DNA of 64,000 nucleotides from Lasiosphaeria ovina (GCA_033439765.1 JAULSN010000005.1:3239001-3303000); one strand, 5' to 3'. Positions 44,206 through 57,114 are shown, counted from the stretch's first letter. Numbers and translations are program-made. Notes: generated from the sequence alone by a model not told the origin.

Positions 44206-45450
44206 GCGCGTATCGAGCGGACCGCCCCGAAAGATGGCCTGCTCCGGCCAGGGTATATTCGCTAGGTCGTGCCCACAAGTGACAATTTGATGCCACGAGT
44301 CCCACATCTTGGATTTATTCTTCTGGAATCTGCTGGTATGTGATACCCAGTGTATCGATGCGTACTCGAGGAAAGGATGACTCTGCTGCAGCTTTCGTAG
44401 GGCCTCTTCGTTTCCCCTTTCGTAGCTGGCCAGGACTCCAACTACATCCAGCTCTGTCTTGCTTTTGTGGTGTCTCGAACTGAAACCAGTTGCTAAGATG
44501 GAACTTGGCACTTTTAAGTGGTGTGACAACGCCAGTTTTGCCATTGCGACTGGATGAACCGGAACCGGCTGTGGTCGTCGAGCTAGAGTTGTCTTGAAGT
44601 CGTTGAAATTAAGATACGTGACGCATATTTCGCCGGCATGATGGTCCGCCGCTGCTAGGTTGAAGCAGAAGTCCGTGAATTGAGGGTTTCTGGGTCCCTC
44701 GATGATGAACTTTTGGATGGCCTGGTGAGCGAATTGCACCGTCTTCAGCTCTTCATCAACATGAACGAGATTTTCATACCATGTCGCGAGTTGATTGATG
44801 CCATTCACCAGTCGACCGGGATTTGAGTACGGTTGGCCAATCTCCACGGATATCGCTTCGCGGAGCTTATCTAGCGTCAGATGCCGTTTCGCGACCGCGA
44901 CCCAAGAGAACGTTTTTGCGGCGACCGAAGCCTTCTGTCGAGAGATGATCCGCGAAAGAGTTCGGCTGAATGTCTCTGTTAGGGTTTTTGGAAGGTATCC
45001 GATGGCGTCGCGAATGTCGTCGTCATAATACTGGTCACAGAGCTCGTCTATCAGGAAAGTAACCTATAGAAACCTTAGCCGTTAGTAAAAGATGTGGAGA
45101 AGGGGGTGCTGTTAACGTACATCCCGTCCGCATACTTTACTAAAGCTTGCTTTATGTCTAAGATGAGAGACTGGTCTCCAACCACCAGTTGTCGGTCCTC
45201 TATCTTTTCTTGAAGTGCCTCTTCGATGTAGAGAGAGATATCGGGGTTGGCTTACGCGGACGCCATCGACATATACTCTATGCCTGTGAGTTTGCCTTTG
45301 AGTTCCCCACTTAGGCTCTCACGACCCACGAGAAATACTCTGAGGCCTGATCCAACCGAGCTAAGGGATATTAACAAGTTAAGAAGGCACGTCGTTCTGT
45401 GGCTTCGGCTGCTCCATCGGAGGATGGCACTCTGGAGATCAGCATCCAGA
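44140..45450 (-). pseudogene. NACHT-type NLR fragment, broken
   Basis: Minus-strand reading from about 45450: LLISLSSVGSGLRVFLVGRE (C-terminal part of the NTPase), IEEALQEKIEDRQL, DIKQALVKYADGM, an intron (GTACGTTAACAG...GGCTAAG), then FL-stop-VTFLIDELCDQYYDDD and a long open stretch with LPKTLTETFSRTLSRI, YENLVHVDEELKTVQFAHQA and DHHAGEICVTYLNFNDFKTT. The family normally has FLWVTF there, so TGG has become TAG at about 45065. A second stop (TAA) lies near 45255. The P-loop/N-terminal effector part and the C-terminal repeats are absent. Fungal NLRs of this kind act in non-self recognition; this one is dead. Confidence 0.75.
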
Positions 45451-45576
45451 CACTGAGTCTAATGAGGTGTGTCCGATCCCAACATTTTGTCTGCCTCTAG
45501 CTGACTCTCTAGACATCCTGGCGACGTAACCAATTTCGACGAGTACCGCCAGCACTTACCGGAACAATGGTGCCCG

Positions 45577-46212
45577 ATGGTGTCCATCATCGGTTCGGTG
45601 CCCTCCAGCGAAAGCAACTCAGTGGATCCCTCCGAGCCCCGCCACTTCATGGTCGAAACATCCGTATATGACGCCGCAAAGGCTGCTCCGATCCAGTTCT
45701 CGGTAGTCTGCTTCTTGGAAACCACCAAACGTTGGGAGAAGGTCAAGACGCCATCATCGGGGGCTTTTCTCAGCGTCACCGCGAAGTTGGCCGGCCGCAC
45801 AATCGACACCAACCGTCTGGCGCTTCGGGTCCTTGACCTCACCTACTTGCCGAGACCGAACTCCGGGACGGCAATGCCGACCCCGGCCACGACGCCGCCT
45901 TCGAAACGATCACGCTGGGATGGCCGCGCGCCTTCGTCGACGCCATCGAAGAAACCACGGACCTCGAAGCTTGTGGAGGGAAGTGCCACGCCTTCCAACA
46001 GGAATACAACACCACCCGAGGCCACGCATGCCGGAACAAACCTGCCAGCAACAGGAGAAATGGCGGAGTCGCCATTCGTCGCCTCTTCTCCATCCACCGC
46101 TGCCAACCATGAAGAGTCCTCGGTCAACTCCATCCCACCCTTGAACTCTGATAATGGAGCACGACCGCATCGCAGCCGCCATCCCCCCAGGAAGTATGCC
46201 GAGTTGGATTAG
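45577..46212 (+). CDS. Conserved fungal protein of unknown function, C-terminal part (211 aa)
   Basis: Open from ATG 45577 to TAG 46210; the same frame is protein-like back to about 45520 (FDEYRQHLPEQWCP) before a TGA, so this may be the last exon of a larger gene or a 5'-truncated copy. The front half is globular (SEPRHFMVETSVYDAAKAAP; LETTKRWEKVKT; DTNRLALRVLDLTYLPR). The rest is a disordered Ser/Thr/Pro tail ending in a basic RSRHPPRKYAELD segment. Function unknown. The tail's minus strand also has long open frames, which are composition shadows. Confidence 0.5.
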   Translation: MVSIIGSVPSSESNSVDPSEPRHFMVETSVYDAAKAAPIQFSVVCFLETTKRWEKVKTPSSGAFLSVTAKLAGRTIDTNRLALRVLDLTYLPRPNSGTAMPTPATTPPSKRSRWDGRAPSSTPSKKPRTSKLVEGSATPSNRNTTPPEATHAGTNLPATGEMAESPFVASSPSTAANHEESSVNSIPPLNSDNGARPHRSRHPPRKYAELD

Positions 46213-46356
46213 GCTGGGTGGACAAGGTGATCTTTAAGAATAGTGATTTAGATATCAAATTGATTGCTTTCCTTCTGCTTACACACGCCGCCACCAGCCT
46301 TGATCGAGGCGTCCCCTTACCAGCTATGACCCTTGCCCCGCCAAACGACCCACCTC

Positions 46357-46929
46357 TCAACGGCCTCCCCCATCATTCGACACGCAACTCGTCTTGTGCA
46401 CCTTCCAGTCCGCCCTCTGGTGCTCTTTCCCACAATATGCCACTGATTTACACCGCGCGCACTTCATGATCCCCTCCGTCTTTCCGCATATTCGGCAAGA
46501 CATATTCCCCACATGTGCACTAGGCCGTGATGCTCCCTGACCCTGAATTTCTGCCGTAGCTTCAGCTATCATATCCTCAATGTTCTCTCGCATCTGGGAT
46601 TCGCATTCCCGCTTCCCGCATACGGGATTGACCAGTACAGCAACAAAGGGGTCCTCCGCGTTGTGGAGCCAAGACATAGGGGTCTGTAAGACTCCTACTG
46701 AGGGCTGACCGCAATTCTCACAAAATCCTTTCGAGGCGGCGCGACATGCCGCTTCATGCTCTTTGAGGATAGGCCGTATCGCGGTGAGAAACTGACTTCT
46801 GTACCTGCCATCTCTTTGTGCGGCTAGGGCTTCGGGGTTGACGAGACCGCTGGGAATGTTGTGAACGAACTTCAGCTCCTCGGCCCCCTCCAGGCACTGG
46901 AATTCGAAGCGAATCGGTCGTGTGTCCAT
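46357..46929 (-). CDS. MYND-type zinc-finger protein, 190 aa
   Basis: Single exon; ATG at 46929 (MDTRPIRFEF), TAG/TGA end at 46357. The C-terminal MYND finger reads CRICGKTEGIMKCARCKSVA then YCGKEHQRADWKVHKTSC, with the C-x2-C...C-x2-C...YC...C/H...H-x3-C ligand order, about residues 145-182. Upstream Cys pairs (CENCG, near 80; CGKREC, near 110) could bind another metal. MYND fingers mediate protein interaction and such small fungal proteins are often of unknown role. Intact, un-RIPed, in a region of decayed genes. Confidence 0.75.
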   Translation of the reverse strand: MDTRPIRFEFQCLEGAEELKFVHNIPSGLVNPEALAAQRDGRYRSQFLTAIRPILKEHEAACRAASKGFCENCGQPSVGVLQTPMSWLHNAEDPFVAVLVNPVCGKRECESQMRENIEDMIAEATAEIQGQGASRPSAHVGNMSCRICGKTEGIMKCARCKSVAYCGKEHQRADWKVHKTSCVSNDGGGR

Positions 46930-46959
46930 GAATCGGAGCAGCAGAGGACGCAGTGACAA

Positions 46960-47511
46960 ACAGTATGATAACTAGAAAGAAGTTCAAATAGAGTTTGTTG
47001 AATTTTATGTCATATTTCCCAGTTCTCACCTAGTTTCCCCCACTTTCAACCCTGTTGGGGATCTGCATCCTGTGTGCCACAGGGGGCCCTGGCCCCGGCA
47101 TTCCTGAAACCCGCCCAATGTCAGCCAGTAAAATGCAGCTCTTTCGCTGCAATCGGAACGACGAAGTTTTGCAAAAAACAATCCAACATCTTCAACTTTG
47201 TCCTGTCGTCTAGCTTCGTTCCTCAAGGCTCTTTAGGCAAACCGCAAGCGGTTTGCGTCTCCTGTCTGATTTCGCATGTGAGGATGAGCCCCGCATTTGG
47301 TGGTTGAAAAATAACCAGCGGATATGGGTCACTATGAGGGAATATTATTGGTCCATTAGGTGGCCGAGTGACTTGGTGGATCCTGCTGCGGAGGCCGATT
47401 TTTGGGTGGTGTGGCTGACTAATCCCGAATTTCTGCCGACAGCTCCTGACCTGGTGGCTGGCGCAATTCCTCCAAGGCCCAACTGACTGCGCACACAACT
47501 TCTTTTCATCC
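46960..47511. other. No gene recognised
   Basis: A plus-strand open frame at 47253-47486 gives a Trp-rich 77-residue peptide (WWLKNNQRIWVTMREYYWSI), with no good start and no known family; I leave it uncalled. Nothing else supported. Confidence 0.3.
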
Positions 47512-48110
47512 ATGAGCATCCCGCCCGTCATGACAGATCAGCTGCGATCGAAGATCATTGACGAAAATCCTATTGGGAAAGGCCTTCATGCCTTCCTCGC
47601 TTCGTTCAATTCGATTTGCAAAGGCGCGCACATATCCTGCACTCCGGACGCGCTCGAGCAACTTGGCCACGATGGTAAGGCAGAGACCACAACTTCGTCT
47701 TGACATGGCCCTCTAACCATCATGCAGACCTCCAGAATCTTGCCATTGATCTTCTTTTGGCATTGCAAAGCCTTCGCGCCTCTCGTCTGCTCCGTTCCAG
47801 CGGCAGTGGCAAGAACCTCTTCAGCGATCTATCGAGACTCAACTCCGCCGTCAACTCCGACGACTTCGACCTCGACAGCATCAAACCCCTCCTCAGGTCG
47901 GTCATTGCCGGCGATAGCGATGCCCTCATCTGGAAAGAAGTCTACAACGCGGTCACCGAACCTACCCCACCGCCCCAGCCCATAGCCTCCTCCCTTCAGC
48001 AAACCCCGTGGCTTCACAATACGAGCAGCTTCGCGAACTCCTCCGAGTACCGCAAAGATGTAGACAGAGTCCTCAGAGATGAGTTAGGCGTTATGTACGT
48101 CGGGCATCCC
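47512..48110 (+). pseudogene. FunK1-like kinase, N-terminal fragment (2 exons), truncated
   Basis: ATG at 47512; exon 1 47512-47674, a 53-nt intron GTAAGG...CATGCAG, exon 2 from 47728. The join LGHDG|DLQNLAIDLLLALQSLRA is smooth. LLRSSGSGKNLFSDLSRLNS, DDFDLDSIKPLLRSVIAG and SSFANSSEYRKDVDRVLRDE resemble the N-terminal region of fungal FunK1-type kinases (family call from pattern memory, not a search). After MYVG (about 48105) the similarity stops and the frame runs through unrelated sequence to a TAG near 48257. The whole kinase domain is missing, so the gene is truncated, probably by a rearrangement breakpoint near 48110. Confidence 0.55.
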
Positions 48111-48940
48111 ATTTTCGCTTTCGCTATTCCCACGTACCGGATTCGCTTATATTTTGGAACTATAGTGGTAGCTTTAATTCCGACCATTGGTATGCGATTT
48201 TCTACATCTATAGACGTTGGGTGTGCTAACTGTGCTGCCGGCTTGCTCAGCTGCTAGTACCCAAAGAAGCTGTGATAGCGCTAATCAACGGTTGGTAGAA
48301 ACCGTACTCTGCTGCGAGACCATGGTGTAAAGTCCTGGGGGGTTGTATGTCTGGTCCAACTCGGATGTACCGACCATGTAAACGCTGCGATCCGATGGAA
48401 GGATCATGTGCACGCATCGACGCGGTCGTCGTCTCTGCGCCGTCCGGCATATACTGCCAAGGGAGTGGTTCCAATACCCCGCGATACGTGGAACCGACGC
48501 GGTACGGGGCGCGCCGCACTGGGGCAGATTCGGTATCACCCCTGGCCCCACGTCCTGATAGGGTGTGGGGGTATGGGGTACGGGGTGCGGCGCATCTTCG
48601 CCTCGCCAGCCACAGGAAGAGGAGCGAGAACACATTTTTCTCAAAACATACGAGGAGTCGCCAAACAATTACGAACCCCAGGCTACTGCGTGCACCACGA
48701 CCCCGGCGAGTCGCGTCGCGCCGTCACGCCCTCGTGCGCAGAATGGCGCAGAATCAGATCAGAAGATATCATGTCGCTGATGTTCACCGTACATCTGCAG
48801 TGGGCTAGGTTCAAATGAGTCTCATTCGAGTTCTTGCCCGCAGGGCGTGAGAAATCCCTTCTACCGAAGTATCTACTGACTAAAGGAGAAAACAAACTGC
48901 CATGCCCTCTAACGGCCCTTGCTAAGTTCAGCTGAGGCTA
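48111..48940. other. No gene recognised
   Basis: Un-RIPed. Three overlapping plus-strand open frames (48347-48818) and minus-strand ones lack domains and good starts. I see no transposon ends. Confidence 0.35.
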
Positions 48941-49548
48941 CCGATTCCGGCCTGGTAATTCTCCGCCCATTGCCCAAACAGGACTTCTGCCGTGGCGCTC
49001 TTCCCCCGCCCACTTAGGCGGACTGCCAGGTCTCTTCATTCTTTCCACGCGTCGCACCCCGAGAAATGGCGTAGTTCCCGGGGCTTGCCACAGGAGCCAC
49101 AAGTCGCCTCCACGTCCAGATTTATTTTATCGAACGTGGCCTGATAGTAGCCCCATTCCGTTCTTTCCTCCAAGGTCTTTTTCCACCATTTCCTCGAGAG
49201 GGGTGAAAGTTCGTCAAAGGTCCAGTGGACCGTCCCTGTTGCGCCTTCTGACTCCTCGCCGGCCTCCAGAATTTAGTTCCTAGGACTGATTCTCTGTACT
49301 TCTTTTTTGCCCATGCGAGGGCCCCACATACGCATTTGCACATACCCATATTGTTGTCCCGTATCTGAGAAAAAGTTCTTCGCGCCACTCGCTGCCAGCA
49401 CCGCCACTGCTCGATCATGGACGATTGGGCAGCAAACCAAGCCCAACCGACTACGGTTTTCAACCCCGCTCCACAATAACTCCGCAGGATGCTGCTCTTG
49501 ACTTCCCCTCGTCGCTACCGTCGCAATAGCACCTCGTCTTCCCCGCAA
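48941..49548 (-). pseudogene. Possible decayed gene, minus strand (unknown, Cys motif)
   Basis: One minus-strand frame from 49548 downward is protein-like across an in-frame TAA at 49273 and TGA near 49041: GTVHWTFDELSPLSRKWWKK, then EWGYYQATFDKINLDVEATC, CGSCGKPRELRHFSGC. The CxxC...C pattern is reminiscent of the start of a MYND-type finger, but the rest of the finger is absent. Weakly supported. Confidence 0.3.
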
Positions 49549-50213
49549 GCATCCTCATCTCGAAGCTATGCCTGCGAAGGATTATCTGAAGCCGCGGGAG
49601 TGGTCCAAGAAGCTCCCCTGGCGCCGCCGCGCTGCATCACCAGCTCCATCTATTTCACAGTCTGCCGGTATGCGAAAATGCCCAGCCGTGTCGCAAGCCT
49701 TCTGGAAGCTTACATTCTGCAGTAGACCTCAGACGCTCCAAGCAGAGATGTACAGAACACGGATCGGAAGTGCCTCCCGTCATCATGGCACAGTCATGTG
49801 TCCCTCCCTCACCGCCTGCCACCGACGCGCAAGCAGCCCGACTCGGCACAGATGCCGATATGTCTACATCACAGCTTGCCTCCTCAGCCCAGCCCGTCAA
49901 ACCCACAAACAAGCCAGCGGCACCCGGATTGGCGGAACAACCGACGCCTGCCATTTCTACGTCCGAGAGGCCACCAGATTCCCGTTGCTTAGGCATCCAG
50001 TCCAAAATGGCATCTGCGTCCGCTCAATGCCATGAATGGATTCATGACGATTTTGAGGTGAGATCTACGCTCTTGCTAAGGCCTCAGGTTTGGAATCTAA
50101 CTATGTTTAACGTTATAGAATGTATGTGTTTCAATATAGTAGCGGAGGGTGATTGCTTATGCTAATCATACGTAGGAGGTATGTGTATAGGCTATGAACT
50201 ACCAACACATGCT
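49549..50213. other. Possible 5' exon remnant, otherwise nothing recognised
   Basis: From ATG 49568 a frame reads MPAKDYLKPREWSKKLPWRR followed by Ser/Pro-rich sequence; another frame (49770 on) gives a low-complexity PPSPPATDAQAARLGTDADM tail. This combination resembles disordered N-termini of fungal NLRs, but there is no following domain because the minisatellite begins at about 50214. Confidence 0.25.
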
Positions 50214-50447
50214 GACCTTGGTGTGTGTGGTGGTGTAGCAGGTAAGTACGCCTTGAGATGGATGGGATGGTGGTGATTACTAACCTTGGTGTGTGTGGTG
50301 GTGTAGCAGGTAAGTAAACGCCTTTGAGATAAATAGGATAGTGGTGATTGCTAACCTTGGTGTGTGTTGTGGTGTAGCGGGTAAGTAAACTCCTTTAAGA
50401 TGGATGGGATGGTGGTGATTGCTAACCTTAGTATATATGGTGGTGTA
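50214..50447 (+). repeat. ~71-bp minisatellite, left part (split by element G)
   Basis: About three units of the type GTAGCAGGTAAGTAAACGCC plus TTTGAGATGGATGGGATGG plus TGATTGCTAACCTTAGTATA. The array continues at 57368 after element G, whose target duplication GTGTA comes from the repeat itself. Confidence 0.8.
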
Positions 50448-50700
50448 TGTCACGGTCGGCACCAGCGCCAAGGCCCCACCACGGATTTAAGCTCATTACT
50501 AGCCCCGATTAGGATTAGTCGTACGTGACCTCCCGCAAGCCCCAGAGGTCCGTGCTCCCTGAGCCCTAGCCCATATTTACCCCGCGACCACAATCGTACC
50601 TTTGTAGATTTTCTTCCTTTCTTCTTTACCTTAGAATCCTTAGACTATGGTATAGCTATATTAGCGATCCTTTTCCTAGTTGCTATTGACCGCTGTTATA
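50448..50700 (+). repeat. 5' LTR of element G
   Basis: 253 bp, partner at 57115-57367. Confidence 0.9.
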
Positions 50701-50839
50701 TTATTCTAAGGTTAATATCCACCGCCTGGGAAGGCTTTCTAATATCCCACCGACCTGAAGAAGAAGAAACCGACTAACAAGATTGACCTGACGAACCCCG
50801 ACCGAAGACTTGAAGTATCTCCGTTGCGATGCCGAGATC

Positions 50840-53800
50840 CCCCGAAGAAGCCGCTGCTACTATGTAGAAGGCTAGAACTGAAGTTGACTATGACCCTATG
50901 GCGTTGGACGCTATAATGCCGCCGTAAGACAAGATCATAACGTAGCACCCTGATCTGATACGAATAGGAGTAGTGCGCGGAGCGTCGCGCCTGTCCCTTG
51001 ATATTGCTAACCCGCGCACTACTATCGAGGAAAACGAGACCTAGCTCGAGTTCTACAAGCGAGTCATTATAGCCGAGATACCCAGGGAACGCTTCGAGAT
51101 GACGACCGACTAATGGCGTACTAATGCCGCACTTCGTATAGGTAAGATCGCCGAGTATTACGGTCGCCGAGCGACTATAGGAGTAGCTTTCCATTTCCGC
51201 CCGATGACTAATAAAGGTATTAATACTTGGCCCGCTTTTAATGGACTCTACTTACGAGACGACTTTACCCGTATGGTAAAAGATGATGAAGACGCTATGT
51301 ACTAAGAATTCAAGTTCCGAGCTATCGCTATAGCCGCTTTTCGAGCCCAGAACGCCGAATTACTAACTACCGCCAGCCGACTAGATACTAACTAGGAACT
51401 TCTTTTCTAGTAGACTAAAGTATTTACCCAGAATATTAAAGAGGTACTGAAGAACCCTAACGTCGCTCTTAGCGATGCCTAAGCCCGTATCGCTAGCTTG
51501 GAGTAAGAATTGTAAGATAAGGTCGCCGATACGTTCGACCTCTAATAGACGATCGCCGAGTAAGCCGTCGAGAATCGTAAGCTCAAGAACCTAAATACTC
51601 CGAACCCGACTCCGTCGGTTACTTCTATTCCCGACCCCTCGACTACGATTAATATTAATATTAGTACCTAGAATACTATTGGGAACTATAGCCGCCTACC
51701 CCGTACTATACCGGCCCTATTAGAGACCTCGACCTAGCGAGCTACCCGTTCCGCGAAGATTGATAGCCTAAAGCCCTAGAACGCCGACCCCGACGTGGAT
51801 AGGGTGGAATTCGAGATCTTCTACCGATACCTAATAAATAAGTTAGAAGGTAACGCTAACCACTTCACTACCGACCGCGTACGTATGGCGTATATCGAGA
51901 ACTATTTGGTAGGCGTGGCCTTAGATACGATTGATCCCTATATATCGAATAACCACCCTAAACCAATTACTACTAGTAACGCCTTACTCGATCTTATCTA
52001 GTCCGAATAGTATAACCCGAATCGCCTTAAGACCGCTTAGGATAACTACGATAAGTTAGCTATAGAAAACGTCGGTAACGACTATATTGAGTTCAAGAAC
52101 AAGTTTATTCGTTTAGTAGGTAAGGTCCGTAAACCGAAGTCGGAATAGATTATAGAGTTCCGCCGTAAGATTCACCCTATCTATATTACCGCCATAATGC
52201 CTATATTCTTGGCCCCGGACGCCACTTTCGAGAGCGTCGCTAAGTACGGATAAAGTATTACCCGAAACTTCACTAACGTACGTTAGCGAAAAGAGGCTAA
52301 GTAGAAGGACCTAGTTCCTGCCGTAAAGAAAGACAAGCCTCGTTATGGTAGTAGTTACCGCCCTAATGCCCCTATTGGGAACCCGAAGCTAGTGGCCTCG
52401 GGTAACTCCCCGTCTCTTCCCCTACGTCCTAATAAGACCGAAGCTATATAGCTTACTAAGGAAGGTCGTTACTTCGTATACCGCGAGAAAGGCTACGTCT
52501 AGAATGATTACCCGCTTAAGGAGCAAGCTCGTTACTAATAGGAAGCCAAAATCCGAGCTATTATATAGTAATTTGATTCGGACTCGGAGGAAGATGGTGG
52601 CCAGTCTTCGTCGATAAGCGATAATAACGATACCGATATCGAGTTAATAAACTAGGCGCCCTAGGAAATAAGGACTCCCTCCTAGGGAATATATCCCCAA
52701 GATCGACGAAGAAGAAGATAGGATTGAGTATACTAAGATAAGGCATCTCGTTAGAATAATTAAGTAATAGTTCCTTCGATATTAGCCCCCTTATCGGTGG
52801 AGGTTCCTTCCTCTATAACTATAGTATAGCTAATAATGGATTTTCTCTTTCTACTTCTAACGTATTAATAGATACAGGAGTAGATAGTTATATATTTATA
52901 AGCCCTAGATTCGCTAAACGAATGGTAAAGTACCTATAGTCCGATTAACTAGACAACTTTCGTAAGAGAGGAGTTTCCGACTATCGAGGTAAGCCCATAT
53001 AGGATATTAGTAGGCTAGTACGAGGGTACCTCCGTATATAAGGGCGAACTATTCATAATGAATGGATAATCGTACTCGAGATAAGGTACGATATCCTTAT
53101 TAGTAAGAACTGGTTCGCGTACTACGACGTATAGGCGGACTATATAAAGCAGCGCCTGCTATTCCCCCCCGACTAGAACGTCGACCCGCGGTGCTAGATA
53201 GATATCCCGGTCGGGAAGACTAAGCTTCTTAAGAGTAAGAGCTATTAGGAGGATATAGTACGGAGGTAATAGGCTATAGACGCCGAGGATAAACGACGTT
53301 AGGATGGACGTAGTATCCATAATCGAATTAAGATCCTGGAGTAATAAGCTATTGAACCAGAACCTACCACTTCTCCTACGCCTACCCCTACTACTCCCCG
53401 TCGGAAGAAAGTTCGCTTCCTTAACTAATAACCCTGGAGGTCGTCGTCTAGTAACTTCTAGTAACGCGAGCTAAACCGTATAGAGCGGGAACTCTATAAC
53501 GGTAGTAGTGGCGATAACGAGGAAGGTTAACCAAGCCTACCGGAACCAAGTTAACCGAAAGTAACGATTACTTCCTTATACCCGGAAACGGATATTCGCG
53601 GGCGATATAAGATAAAGCGAGACGCTATTAGCTAGTATAAAGAGCGTATACCTAACCTGCGTATGGTTAGAGCTATATCGTTCCTTAAGACGGCCTATAA
53701 GGCGTAGGACTCTATCCATATTATATCGTTATATAAGCTAGACCGGTATATCTAGGACCGCCGGGAATAGTAGTTACTAAAAGACGATATAGATCTGGCT

Positions 53801-56800
53801 AAGAAAATTATCCAGACCGTCCCTATAGCGTACTATAATTTCCTGGACGTCTTTAGTAAAGCCGAATCGGACGTTCGCGTACCCTACCGCCTAGGGAAGG
53901 CTAATCACCGTATCGAGCTATTAGAAGGCAAGACCCTAGAGAAAGACCTTATCTATAGCCCTCTTTATAAGATATCTCTAGAGGAACTGGAGGCTTATTG
54001 TATATATATTACGGAGTACCTATAAAAGGGATTTATCGAGCCTAGCTTAGCCCCCTAGGTAGCCCCGGTGCTAATAGTAGCTAAGCCTGGAGGAGGACTC
54101 CGTTTTTGTATCGACTACCGACGACTGAACTCAATTACCCGGAAGGATCGGTACCCGATCCCCCTTATCGACGAGACCCTCGTACTAATCGCTAGTAAGA
54201 AGATCTTTACTAAAATCGATATCCGGTAAGCCTTCTATAGGCTAAGAATCCACGACGATAATATCGAATTAACCGCGTTTAGGATAAGGTACGGGTCCTA
54301 CTAGTACTAAGTCCTACCCTTCGGGTTAACTAATAGACCCGCTACTTTCTAGCGATTTATTAACGAAGTATTAGTAGAATACCTCGATATATTCTATAGT
54401 ACCTATATCGATAATATTCTTATCTTTTCTAACTCCCTAGAGGAATATAAGGAGTATATTAAAAAGGTCCTCGCTAAGTTAAGAGAGTACGGCCTCTAGG
54501 CCGATATTAAGAAATACGAGTTCTACGTTACCGAGACTCGCTACTTAGGCTTTATTATCGGAAAAGACGGTATACGCGTAGACCTAGAAAAGACCTCCGT
54601 AGTTAGAAACTAGGAAAGGCCTACGACTATAAAAGGGATCTAGTCTTTCCTCGGGTTCTATAACTATTTCCGCCGGTTTATTAAAGATTATAGCCGGATA
54701 GCCCGCCCTATAACGGACCTTACGAGGAAAGACCAACTATTCGTATAGTTACCCCATTATTAGGAGGTATTTAAGGAGCTTAAGTACTCCCTACTTACCG
54801 CCCTACTACTCGGATACTTCGACTTCTACGTAGAAACCCGTATAGAAACGGACTCCTCGAACGGCGTAGTTATAGGAGTGCTCACGTAGATGGGGGAGGA
54901 TGGCGAATAGCACCTAGTAGCCTATTATTCGGAAACCCTATAAGGAGCCGAGCATAATTACCCGATATAAGACAAAGAGCTCCTCGCTATCGTTAGAGGT
55001 CTAGAAACCTGGCGTACTATACTATAAGGGTTATAGAAACCATTCCTCGCCGTTACCGACTATGAGGCTCTTAAGTTCTACTCGGAAAAGAGACTACTAG
55101 GTTAGCGATAAGCGAACTAGTAGGATGATTTATCACGATATAACGTCTAGTTTATATATCGACTAGGGAAGGAGAATATTATAGCGGACGCGCTCTCCCG
55201 TAAAATAGAAGATCTAGTTACTATTAAAGCGAAGCGTAAAGCGGAACGTTATATACGGATCTTTAAGCTACTAGAGGGACAAATTAGTATACTAGCCTAG
55301 GATAAAGGAGATGAACTCCCCTCCCCGGAGTAGACTAGTACGCTAGCCCCGAAGATCTCCCTCCTAGAGAACGACGAACCGCTAACTTAACCTTCAGGTA
55401 TCGAGGTTATCGATAAGATTATTACCGCTAATTGTAAGGATCCGGAGATAAGCGTATAGCGAGAGAGAGCGTAATAGGGAGATGCCAAGTTCGCCCTATC
55501 CGAATTAGGACTCCTTATACGCGATAGAAAACTAGTAGTCTTAGGAAAAGATAACCTCCGGATATTACTTATAAAAGAGGTTTATAGTAGAATTATTACG
55601 GCTTATCCCGGGCGTAATAAAACTTTTAAGCTCTTAAAGCTATATTACTAGTGGCCCGAGATAAGGACGTTCTCTAACTAATACGTCGCGAACTATATAG
55701 CCTACTAACTAGTACGCTACCCTAGGGATAAGACCCCTAGTTTGCTATATCCCTTACCTATTCCACTCCGGCCTTAGTCTTCGATAGTTATTAACTTCAA
55801 AAGCCAACCCTTAGACCGATACGGATTCGATAATATTCTCGTAATAGTAGATAGACTTAGTAAGTAACCCTGGTACATCCCCTATTATAAGAACGCCACG
55901 GCTAGGGACGCTACCCTAATATACTATAAGGGACCCTATCGAGTATTCGGATTACCTTACGAAGTCGGATCGGATCGAGGACCCTAGTTCATAACGGACT
56001 TCACCGACGAAATGTCCAGACTACTCGGGATCAAGTGGAAGCTCTCTTCTACTAGACACTCTTAGAGCGCCGGCCAAGTAGAAATCATAAACTAATATAT
56101 CGACTAACGTCTACGACCTTTCGTTAACCATTACTAGGATAACTAGTCTAGAGCGATACCCGCTATGGACGCCGTAGCGGGCTCCTTACCATATAATAGT
56201 ACGGGACTATCCCTATACGAGGTCCTAATAGGTTTCCCGATGAACTTACCGTTCGACTAGAGCGCGAGGACCCCCCTCGATACTACTATTCCTTACCGCG
56301 AACGGCTCAATAGATAAGAAGCTCAGGATATAGCGAAACGTATATAGGGATTTGTTAACTCGGCCAAAGATACGATACGTTTGGCATAGTAAAGGCAGGC
56401 GAAGTAGGCTAATAAACATCGTAGGGAACCTGACTTCGGTCCCGGCGACTACGTCTTTATTATTAAGAAATCCTGGTCTACTAACCGCCCGAGCGATAAG
56501 CTAGACTACCCGTTAATACGCCGCCACTATAAGATCCTTAGTATAGCAGGATACTCCTACTAACTAGAAGTCCCGGACGGTTGGAAGGGCTCCTTAGTAT
56601 TTCACGCCGATCGCCTAAGGAAGTACCCAAATAACCCCGTGCCGGGATAGACTAACGATAACCCGCCAGGAGAGCTATTTAATAATAAGGAGGAATAGGA
56701 AGTAGATAAGATTATTACTTCCCGAACAAACCGAAACGTACTCCAATACTAGGTGGAATGGCGCGGATGGGATCCAGATCCAACGTAGTACGATACATCA

Positions 56801-56990
56801 GGATTCAAGAATACGCCCCTAAAGCTGGCCGACTTCCATAACCAACACCCCGATAATGCAGGCCCGCCGAAGCGACTACAACAGTAGCGCGAGGCGTACG
56901 AGCGCGACGAAATTGATCCACCTCACGAAGACGATAATATAGCGATGGACTCCGGAGTTGTGCGTATACGCCGATCAATACGAAAGAAAT
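50840..56990 (+). pseudogene. gag-pol remains of chromovirus G
   Basis: Plus-strand reading. Gag from about 50840 with EFYKRVIIAEIPRERFEMTT and an open matrix/capsid-like part (FKNKFIRLVGKVRKPKSE); the zinc knuckle near 52470 reads YFVYREKGYV-stop-NDYP, its Cys ligands turned to Tyr. Protease DTGVDSYIF near 52875. [16 protein letters not shown] (54090), then YIDNILIFS (54410). RNase H near 54840-55190, integrase near 55560-56250 (DRYGFDNILVIVDRLSK), and a chromodomain (VEWRGWDPDPT, 56755) before TAA at about 56990. Dozens of TAG/TAA codons; inactive. Confidence 0.85.
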
Positions 56991-57114
56991 AAAGCGGTTT
57001 ATTCTAGAAGGTTACTTGTTCGATTACTATTGGTGGCTACAAAAATTTTTTTTTTCTTTCTTTCTTTTCATATAAAGGACTCGAGGGCGAGCCTTTTTCA
57101 GAAGGGGGGGGTGA

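Noticed and set aside
48347..48818. Overlapping plus-strand ORFs of 71-153 aa
   Set aside because: Three frames open at once in GC-rich DNA, no domain or conserved motif; likely chance.
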